DNA from: JAJDGF01 sp031549325
GTDB lineage: Bacteria; Bacillota; Clostridia; Christensenellales; Aristaeellaceae
Assembly: GCA_031549325.1 (NCBI GenBank)
Contig: JAVBQA010000031.1
Coordinates: 1-64,000 of the forward strand
Direction of reading: 5' to 3'
Length of the DNA: 64,000 nt
The position numbers were made by a program, and so were the translations under genes. The number at the start of each line of letters is the position of its first letter. Position 1 is the stretch's first letter. Of this stretch, positions 33,403 to 40,047 are shown piece by piece. Below the pieces are notes generated by a model. That model saw nothing but the letters and a program-made list of their open reading frames with translations. It was not told the origin of the DNA and made no database searches.

Positions 33403-34644
33403 CTAACGGTATTGTCTGGGCGTCAGTCCGGTATATTTCTTGAACACCTTGCTAAAATAGCTCTGGTCATTGAATCCCATGGCCACCGCGATGTCCACCA
33501 GCGAGTAATCGGTGTTTGACAGCAGCCGCTTGCTTTCCTCCACCCGCGTCTGGTTCAGGTAGTCGCGCAGATCCACGCCGGTTGTCCTGCGGAACAGGCT
33601 GGAAAAATATGACGGGCTCAGGCCTACATGGTTCGCGACATCCTGAAGGCCAATGGGTTCGGCGTAATGCGCGGCGATATACCCGGCTGCCCGTTTGACC
33701 GCCTCGTGTCCCGCGCCGGCGGCGCTGAAGGTCGAATCCACGAAAGCCTCCACAATGTCCTGCAGCTGGTAGCACAGCGCCTCCAGCGTGTCGATCTGCT
33801 GCAGCGAGGACAAAAACTGATTGTTCAACCTGAAGATGCTGCCCGTGACCGCGCCCCCTTCAATGGCAATGCGCGACAATAGCGTGCACAGTTCCAGCGC
33901 GCGGTTCTTCATGGTGTCCATGCGCCCGCCCTCGCAGAAAAACACGTAGCCCAGCAGATCGTTTAACACCCCCTTGGCGGCCGAGGCGTCCCCCGCCTTG
34001 ACCTTCTGCAAAAGCCGCTTCTCCAGCTCATACGGATAGCGGTCGTCGCTTTGCCGCTCGGCCTTGAACATCTGGATCGTCTCGCTGATGCGCGATTGCT
34101 GATACAGCTTCTGCTGGCTCATCAGCAGCTTTTGGCGCTCGCCCGGAATGATTGGCGACAGCAGGTAAAACAGCAGACGGCTGATCTCACGAACCCTCTG
34201 AGGCTCGACAACCGGCACCGACTCCAGCTCGTCGTACAGCTCGAGCAGCGCGGTGGCGGGCAGCGGCTTCTGATCGGCCAGCGCAGAAATCAGCGTGGAA
34301 TCCGGCTTGTCCATCAGAAACGGCCCGACCAGGATCGTACCCAACAGCACGCCCTTTTGAGTCAGCGCAAACGCAATCTGGTTCAGCTGCGCGCGGCAGG
34401 CAAAGATGTAGGGTTCGCCAATCGCCTGGGCGCGGCAACCGCTGTCCCAATGGGCGCGCTGGCAGCTGCCCGGCGCAAAGAGCCACTTCTTCAACAGCTG
34501 GCAGTAGCGGGTGGCTTTGCCGTACGACAGCAGCACGCGGCCGTCACCCGCCGACAGCTGGATCGGCAGGCCGATCACCGCGTTAAAGTTTTGAAGGATG
34601 GCGCTCAGTTCCTCTCTGGGCGCCAGCTCGAAAATGCCTTGCAT
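33403..34644 (-). CDS. AraC-family activator with PocR ligand-binding domain
   Basis: 413 residues. The N-terminal PocR domain (about 1-160) shows its cysteine pattern: TRYCQLLKKW, GSCQRAHWDSGCRAQA and YIFACRAQLNQIAFAL. A middle helical region (about 170-300) precedes a C-terminal AraC double helix-turn-helix (IGLQDVANHVGLSPSYFSSLFRRTTG and SLVDIAVAMGFNDQSYFSKVFKKYTGLTPRQYR, in parts). PocR-type regulators sense small C1-C3 metabolites and control corrinoid-dependent pathways. It is divergent from the corrinoid protein gene, with ATTACA repeats in the gap, and upstream of the methyltransferase gene. Confidence 0.92.
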   Translation of the reverse strand: MQGIFELAPREELSAILQNFNAVIGLPIQLSAGDGRVLLSYGKATRYCQLLKKWLFAPGSCQRAHWDSGCRAQAIGEPYIFACRAQLNQIAFALTQKGVLLGTILVGPFLMDKPDSTLISALADQKPLPATALLELYDELESVPVVEPQRVREISRLLFYLLSPIIPGERQKLLMSQQKLYQQSRISETIQMFKAERQSDDRYPYELEKRLLQKVKAGDASAAKGVLNDLLGYVFFCEGGRMDTMKNRALELCTLLSRIAIEGGAVTGSIFRLNNQFLSSLQQIDTLEALCYQLQDIVEAFVDSTFSAAGAGHEAVKRAAGYIAAHYAEPIGLQDVANHVGLSPSYFSSLFRRTTGVDLRDYLNQTRVEESKRLLSNTDYSLVDIAVAMGFNDQSYFSKVFKKYTGLTPRQYR

Positions 34645-34667
34645 ACTGCGCCTCCAAATCGAACACA

Positions 34668-34693
34668 ATTACAAAGAATGTAATAAAATTACA
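34668..34693. promoter_or_regulatory. ATTACA repeats, probable AraC/PocR operator
   Basis: ATTACA (34668-34673) and TGTAAT (34679-34684) form a perfect dyad with a 5-base centre, and a third ATTACA copy occurs at 34688-34693, overlapping the -35 of the corrinoid gene. This is where an AraC activator would bind. Confidence 0.6.
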
Positions 34694-34718
34694 ATCTTCT
34701 TCTCGGCAAAAGTATTAT
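34689..34718 (+). promoter_or_regulatory. Probable promoter of the corrinoid protein gene
   Basis: TTACAA (34689-34694) and TATTAT (34713-34718) with an 18-base spacer. The weak -35 overlapping an ATTACA repeat fits an activator-dependent promoter. Confidence 0.5.
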
Positions 34719-34766
34719 ACTCCTGTTAGTATGTGATGGCAAGACCGATGAGGAGGAATCATTCAG

Positions 34767-35399
34767 ATGGCCGATATGCAAGAAATCTCCAGACAGCTTC
34801 AGATGGGCAAGGCCAAGGTGGTCAAGGAACTGGTGCAACAAGCGCTGGACGAGGGTGTGGTGCCGCTGACGATCCTTGAGGATGGCCTGCTGAGCGGCAT
34901 GTCCATCATTGGCGAGAAATTCAAGAACAACGAGGTGTTCGTGCCGGAGGTGCTGATCGCCGCCCGCGCCATGAACACCGGCACGGCGCTGCTGAAGCCC
35001 TATCTGATGGCCGAAGGCGTGTCCGCCAAGGGCGTGGCCGTCATCGGCACGGTGCAGGGCGACCTACACGACATCGGCAAGAACCTGGTGCGCATGATGA
35101 TGGAGGGCAAGGGCCTGACGGTCGTGGATCTGGGCGTAGATGTTTCCGCCGAGAAGTTCATTGAGGCCGCCGAGGAAAACAGCGCGCAGGTCGTGTGCTG
35201 CTCGTCGCTGCTAACCACTACCATGGGGCAGATGCAGACAGTCGTCGACGCGTTTAAGGCCAAGGGCCTGCGCGACAAATACAAGATCATGGTAGGCGGC
35301 GCGCCCGTGACGCAGAGCTTCTGCGAGTCCATCGGCGCCGACTGCTACACGCCGGACGCGGCCACGGCGGCGGACGCCGCGCTGGCCTTCTGCTCCTAG
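34767..35399 (+). CDS. Corrinoid protein of a methyltransferase system (MtbC/MttC-like)
   Basis: 210 residues, the usual length. The helical cap (about 1-85) is followed by a B12-binding Rossmann domain with the cobalt-ligating motif D99-L-H101-D-I-G104, the CCSSLLTTTMGQM segment and GGAPV. It carries the methyl group on cobalt between two methyltransferases. GAGGAGG lies before the ATG. Only one methyltransferase (UroD type) is in the window, so the partner may be elsewhere or the UroD-type protein may itself demethylate the substrate. Confidence 0.95.
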   Translation: MADMQEISRQLQMGKAKVVKELVQQALDEGVVPLTILEDGLLSGMSIIGEKFKNNEVFVPEVLIAARAMNTGTALLKPYLMAEGVSAKGVAVIGTVQGDLHDIGKNLVRMMMEGKGLTVVDLGVDVSAEKFIEAAEENSAQVVCCSSLLTTTMGQMQTVVDAFKAKGLRDKYKIMVGGAPVTQSFCESIGADCYTPDAATAADAALAFCS

Positions 35400-35406
35400 A
35401 ACTCCT

Positions 35407-36840
35407 TCACGGGAACATCATCCGTTCCACATAATGCTCCATAAACACCGGATTGCTGGCGAGCTCCACAGTTTCGCACTGTGCGCTCGCCTTTTTCGTG
35501 TCATCAAGACACGCGCTCGACAGCAGCGCCATGCTTGCGCCCATGCCCGACGCGTTCCCAATGGCCCTCGCCACGCCGGCAAAGCCTTCTGGAATCAGCC
35601 CGATGCGCTCCGCGGATTTTGGGTCGATATAGCTGCCAAACCCGCCTGCGATCAGCAGCCTCTCCACATCCGCCGGATCGACGCGCGCGTGATCCAGCAG
35701 CGTCAGCATCCCGGCGCAGATGGCCGCCTTGGCCAGTTGCACCGCGCGCACGTCGGCCTGCGTGATGGACACGCTTGTGCCGGGCAGCGTCCAGGGATCG
35801 TCATTTAACAAGCCCGTTTCGTCGATGACGCCCAGTGCCGCCATGTATGCCATCGCGTCTACGATCCCGCTGCCGCAGATCCCGGTTGCGCTTCCCCCGC
35901 CGATCACTTCACAGCGGCCATCCGTCGACACATGCGCCACCGCGCCATCCCTTGCGGCCATGCCCTGGCAGATGCCCGCGCCCTCGAACGCCGGACCGGC
36001 GGCGGTGGAGCAGGCGAGCAGCCTGCCATTCGCGCACAGCACGATCTCCCCGTTGGTGCCAATGTCGATCAGGAGCACGGGCTTGCCGCCGTACACGCGG
36101 CCAGCCGCAAAGAGCCCGGCGGCCAGCATCGCGCAGCCAATGTCCGCGCCCACATAGGCCGAGACACACGCGGGCAGATAGACTTTGGCCATGCCCGGTA
36201 ATCCGAATGCCGCCGGATCCATGTACTCCCCGAACGGTCTGCTCAGCAGAAAGGGTGCGCGCAGGATCGGCGCAGGGTCTTGGCCGGTCAGCAAATACAG
36301 CATGGCGGTGTTCCCCGTCAACACCAGCGAGCCAATGCGATCCGGTACACAGAGCGCCGAGATCAGCGCTTTGACGCCATCGACGATGGCCAGCTTCAGT
36401 GCGTCCGCTTGTCCTTCCTCCGCTTTCTGCATGCGCGTGATCACGTCCGCGCCGAACGCGCTCTGCGGGTTGGGTGAGCTGGCCTGAGCCAGCTGCGCCC
36501 CGCTCTTTAGCTCGTAAAGATACGCGGCCATCGTGGTGGTGCCAATGTCGATCGCCACGCCCTGCCCTTCCGCCCACGGGTCCAGACGGAAAGCGGGTAG
36601 CTCGCCCCCCACTTGAATCTGGCAATGCGTCTTGGCGGGCAGCTCTACGGTGACGTCCCCATCAACCGTCGTCTGGCATGCCAGCACTTCCCGCCCGTCC
36701 AGCCGCACGCGGCACTTACCGCAGCTTCCCCGCCCGCCGCAAGGCTGCTCTACCGGTGCGCCAAGCTGACTCAGCAGTTCGCTCAGCCGGGCCGGGGCTT
36801 CGTAATCCAATGACCGTTGGTTCAGGGTGACTTTCGGCAT
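35407..36840 (-). CDS. RACo-like corrinoid reductive activator ([2Fe-2S] ferredoxin plus ASKHA domain)
   Basis: 477 residues. The N-terminal plant-type ferredoxin domain has Cys34, Cys40, Cys43 and Cys55 (PCGGRGSCGKC...LAC). The ASKHA ATPase core begins about residue 93 (GVAIDIGTTTMAAYL) and has a second phosphate loop (VLLIDIGTNGEIVL) and the GGGSATGICGSGIVDA segment. These proteins use ATP to return inactive Co(II) corrinoid to Co(I). It is shorter than well-studied RACo (about 600 residues) because the linker is reduced. It converges with the corrinoid gene, with stops seven bases apart and no terminator. Start 36840 has GGAG seven bases upstream. Confidence 0.93.
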   Translation of the reverse strand: MPKVTLNQRSLDYEAPARLSELLSQLGAPVEQPCGGRGSCGKCRVRLDGREVLACQTTVDGDVTVELPAKTHCQIQVGGELPAFRLDPWAEGQGVAIDIGTTTMAAYLYELKSGAQLAQASSPNPQSAFGADVITRMQKAEEGQADALKLAIVDGVKALISALCVPDRIGSLVLTGNTAMLYLLTGQDPAPILRAPFLLSRPFGEYMDPAAFGLPGMAKVYLPACVSAYVGADIGCAMLAAGLFAAGRVYGGKPVLLIDIGTNGEIVLCANGRLLACSTAAGPAFEGAGICQGMAARDGAVAHVSTDGRCEVIGGGSATGICGSGIVDAMAYMAALGVIDETGLLNDDPWTLPGTSVSITQADVRAVQLAKAAICAGMLTLLDHARVDPADVERLLIAGGFGSYIDPKSAERIGLIPEGFAGVARAIGNASGMGASMALLSSACLDDTKKASAQCETVELASNPVFMEHYVERMMFP

Positions 36841-36870
36841 CGCTGCGCTCCATCGTCTCTTTTGTCTTTC

Positions 36871-36899
36871 ATTGTATCCGAAACCCGCTCGCGCGTAAA
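36871..36899 (-). promoter_or_regulatory. Promoter of the RACo-like gene
   Basis: Minus-strand TTTACG (36894-36899) and TACAAT (36871-36876) with a 17-base spacer, about 30 bases before the ATG. It lies in the 142-base gap after the long glycosidase operon, so the activator can be expressed independently. Confidence 0.6.
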
Positions 36900-36982
36900 G
36901 CGAGATTGTGTTTTGTATGGTATTCTTCAGGTGCACAACCGTCCACGCGGTAAACACCGGCCTGCACGACGGCGGCAGCAAC

Positions 36983-38746
36983 TCAATAGTACGTCACGCC
37001 GTCGCCCTCGTGGCGCGGCCTGCTCGCCATGGGCGCCGGGCCGGCTTGGGGTGCGCTGTGCTTATAGAGAGGCAGGTAGCTGCCATTCGGGTCGATGCCC
37101 GCCACGTTGTCGCCCCGCCAGCGCACCCTGTAGACGTCGTCAATGGCGCGCTCGGCGGTCTCGTATTCAGCCATCGGGAATGTGATCGTGATCACGTCGC
37201 CCCGGTTGACCTCACCCAGTCTCATGAACACACGGTTGACGACGGGCAGCGTGCGCCCGGTTTCCAGGCGTTCCGCCCCGCCGCATAGATAGCTGACCCG
37301 CACAGCGCCGTAGGGCGCCCAGTCGGGCGTACGGCACACGAGATCTTTGATGTGCTCATTGATCCGCAGCACCACCCTGCCTTCGTGCGGCAGGTGGCTC
37401 TCGACGTCCAGCCAACGCGTGTCCCGGTTCAGCAGCAGGTTTACCGACACGCGGCCCTGCTTTTCGGTGACGATCTTGCTCCAGCCGTAGAACAGCCCGC
37501 GCGCGCCGGAGGCCACGCAGCAGGTCTGCACGTCCATGATGTGGCCTCGCCCCTTCTCGCCGCTATAGACGAAGTCGTTTGGCGCGGCGTAGCCCGCGAA
37601 CGCTCCGCGCAGCCGATCGCCCACCTTATAAAAAGTCTTATACCGCGGGATGTCGCGCGCTTTGGTATCCAGTTGATGGATCCAGCCGGTGTCGGTGAGC
37701 TGGGATTCAACCAGGTGGTTCCGGAGGAACTTCTCCGTCACCTGCCAATACGCGGTGTAGCCCGCCTCGGCCAGCGCGATGGCGCAGCCGATGGCATCTA
37801 CCAGCGTGCAGGTCTCGTGTTCATAGCCCTGGTCGTGCATGTCGCCGGGCGTCCAGCCGAATTTCGTGCACCAGTTGTCGAGCGCCCACTGGAGGCGCTT
37901 CTCCACCCAGGCGCTGAGCGGCGCGTCAGAAGTATACAGAGCGAACTTGGCCAGCGAATGCAGCGTGCCCATGCGGGTGTGGAAATGACCGTTTCGGTAC
38001 TCAAGGGCACCGTTCCAGCTGCCGTCCTCCAGGAACGCCCCGGAGCGCCGCACAATGTTGGCCGCGAAATTCTCGCAGAGCTCCAGCGCATCAGCGCTGC
38101 CGGAGATCCGGTGCCAGCTCAGCAGCGGATTCACCTGCCGCCCCCACATGGCGCAGGGGTCGTAGGCCAAGCGGGTGTTGACCGCGTCCAGCGACGGCCA
38201 GCCGCCCTCGAAATACTCGCTGGCCGGATAGTACCAGCTCTCGCGCTCTTTGCGGGCAATGCGCTTCAGCGCCGCAGTGTGCCGGTCTGCGAAGCCCTTT
38301 ATGCGCTCGTCGCCCGTGGCCGTGTACCAGGTGGTGAGACCCAGCGTGACCGCGCGCTGGTCAATCATTGGCGCGCCCGGACGAAACGGCGTGCCCAGGC
38401 GCTTCAGCTCTTCGTCGGTGAAGGTGTTGCGCCGGTAGCACAGACCGTCATCCCTGATAAAGGACAGCAAGTTTTTCTGATACTGTTTTTCGACATCCCT
38501 GCCCTCAGTGGCGCCTGTCATGGCGCGCACCAACTGAATGGAGTCCACCAAGCGGCCATGGCTGGAGCCAAAGTCCCAGTTGCCGTGACTCATCCAGGCC
38601 GGGCTGTCCGGGCCCGACTGCAAAAACCCGCTGAAAAACGGGATGCCCTCATAGTCGTCGTCCGCCACGTTCAACATGGCGTTCAGCGCGATGTGTGCAC
38701 GCTCGGCCAGATCCAGCGTGGCGGGAACCCTTCTCTGCTCACTCAT
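36983..38746 (-). CDS. Alpha/alpha-toroid glycosidase, GH127/DUF1680-like (uncertain)
   Basis: 587 residues without a signal peptide, so cytoplasmic. The central region is an (alpha/alpha)6 barrel rich in Trp and His (WMSHGNWDFGSSHGR, MWGRQVNPLLSWHRISG, MHDQGYEHETCTLVDA). The segment HIMDVQTCCVASGARGLFYG has the paired cysteines that bind zinc in GH127 beta-L-arabinofuranosidases, and a beta-sandwich follows. GH127 and relatives cleave L-arabinofuranosides and, in RG-II degradation, aceric acid. Overall similarity is low, so the exact family is uncertain. It is the last gene of the minus-strand operon. The ATG at 38746 is preferred to a TTG at 38758 inside the previous gene. Confidence 0.6.
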   Translation of the reverse strand: MSEQRRVPATLDLAERAHIALNAMLNVADDDYEGIPFFSGFLQSGPDSPAWMSHGNWDFGSSHGRLVDSIQLVRAMTGATEGRDVEKQYQKNLLSFIRDDGLCYRRNTFTDEELKRLGTPFRPGAPMIDQRAVTLGLTTWYTATGDERIKGFADRHTAALKRIARKERESWYYPASEYFEGGWPSLDAVNTRLAYDPCAMWGRQVNPLLSWHRISGSADALELCENFAANIVRRSGAFLEDGSWNGALEYRNGHFHTRMGTLHSLAKFALYTSDAPLSAWVEKRLQWALDNWCTKFGWTPGDMHDQGYEHETCTLVDAIGCAIALAEAGYTAYWQVTEKFLRNHLVESQLTDTGWIHQLDTKARDIPRYKTFYKVGDRLRGAFAGYAAPNDFVYSGEKGRGHIMDVQTCCVASGARGLFYGWSKIVTEKQGRVSVNLLLNRDTRWLDVESHLPHEGRVVLRINEHIKDLVCRTPDWAPYGAVRVSYLCGGAERLETGRTLPVVNRVFMRLGEVNRGDVITITFPMAEYETAERAIDDVYRVRWRGDNVAGIDPNGSYLPLYKHSAPQAGPAPMASRPRHEGDGVTYY

Positions 38747-38754
38747 GTCCGCTC

Positions 38755-40047
38755 TCAACCTCTCAGATAATCAAACACGCAATCGCCGCCATCCAGCTCC
38801 TGCGCCATGTTCACGGCCAACATGTCCCAGTTCAGAAAGCCCGGGCTCATCACGGGCTCCCCGGTCTCGGGCACATAGTACTCATGCAGCTCCCCGGTTG
38901 TCTTGAGGTCTTCTCCGAGCAGCCGCAGCGTCTGATCGAAAATGCGCTCGGCTTCCGCCCGGTAGCCGTAGTTCATCAGCCCCCGGAACACCGCGTAGTT
39001 CACCACCAACCAGATGGGCCCCAGCCAGTTGGAGGGGTTGTTGGTGGCTTCGAGGTTGTACATTTTCTCATCTCTTGACAGCGCGCGGATGCCAAACGGA
39101 CAGGCGAATGTGCCCTCATCGGTGATGTGGCGCACAAGCGCCCGAGCCTGCTCTTTCGTGGCAACGCCGGTCAGCAGCGGAATGAAGCCCGTCCAGGTGC
39201 GGATCTTGATGGGCAGCGTGTGCCAGAACACGCCCAACCCCTTGTGGAACCAGTCATAGGCGCGGGTTCTGATGTCAACATCCTGAGAATAGAAAAACTG
39301 GTCGCGCGCGTCCCAGCAATGCTCCCGGATCGCCCCGGCCAGCGCGTCGGCCTTTGTTTCATAATGCTCCGCCCGGTCTGGCTGCCCCAATGCCTGGAGG
39401 ATTTTCGCCATAGCCCGCAGCTCCATCACCATGAACCCATTCAGAAACACATTGGCGGTGGAGAAGCGCGGCCTGCCAAACGTGGCCGGGTCGTTGTCCA
39501 TACCGATCATCACGTCGTCAGCCCAGACGTAGAGCCCGGTTGTTTCATGCAGATAAAACCGGTCGTAGCACTCGAAATACTTTTCAAGCCGGGTCCGATG
39601 CTCGCGCATCCAGTCGAACGAACCGATGTAGCCGCTGATGATGGCTGCCTGCTGGCACAGAAACGGCTTATGCATGTTCAGCACATGCCCCTCCCAGTGC
39701 TTGCGGATCAGGTAGGATTCCTCGTCGTCCCCCTGTATGTTGTTCGACACCATCATCGGGATGTAGCCGTCCTCCAACTGAAACGCCAGAAAGTTCAGCA
39801 CATTGCCCTGGGCGTGCTCGATCAGCTTCTCTCGAAACCCCGGCCCGGCGGCAGAGGTTTTTGAGAAGCCCATCAGCGAATACACCGTCCAGAACGTGTC
39901 CCAGTCCCACAGGTTGCCGTCATAGATGGAGCCCGGGTCGATGAACGGATGCGGGAAGCGGGCGCCCGCTTGCTTGAACACGCGGGGCGACTTCTCGCGG
40001 ATGTAGGTTTCGATCAGCCTTAGGTACTCCTTGTTTTGCTCGGTCAT
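38755..40047 (-). CDS. GH63/trehalase-like cytoplasmic glycosidase
   Basis: 430 residues, no signal peptide. Conserved features of GH63/GH37-type (alpha/alpha)6 glucosidases are SIYDGNLWDWDTFWTVYSL (in parts), NVFLNGFMVMELRAMAK, and ATNNPSNWLGPIWLVVNYAVFRGL (in parts), with SPGFLNWD near the end. The Asp and Glu that act as acid and base in the family lie in YVWADDVMIGMDND and GELHEYY segments (tentative). It overlaps the rhamnosidase stop (ATGA) and likely removes a further sugar from the same imported glycoside. Substrate specificity cannot be read. Confidence 0.75.
   Translation of the reverse strand: MTEQNKEYLRLIETYIREKSPRVFKQAGARFPHPFIDPGSIYDGNLWDWDTFWTVYSLMGFSKTSAAGPGFREKLIEHAQGNVLNFLAFQLEDGYIPMMVSNNIQGDDEESYLIRKHWEGHVLNMHKPFLCQQAAIISGYIGSFDWMREHRTRLEKYFECYDRFYLHETTGLYVWADDVMIGMDNDPATFGRPRFSTANVFLNGFMVMELRAMAKILQALGQPDRAEHYETKADALAGAIREHCWDARDQFFYSQDVDIRTRAYDWFHKGLGVFWHTLPIKIRTWTGFIPLLTGVATKEQARALVRHITDEGTFACPFGIRALSRDEKMYNLEATNNPSNWLGPIWLVVNYAVFRGLMNYGYRAEAERIFDQTLRLLGEDLKTTGELHEYYVPETGEPVMSPGFLNWDMLAVNMAQELDGGDCVFDYLRG

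Noticed and set aside
37352..38770. 472-codon open frame on the plus strand
   Set aside because: Complement shadow of the GH127-like gene, without a ribosome-binding site or motifs.
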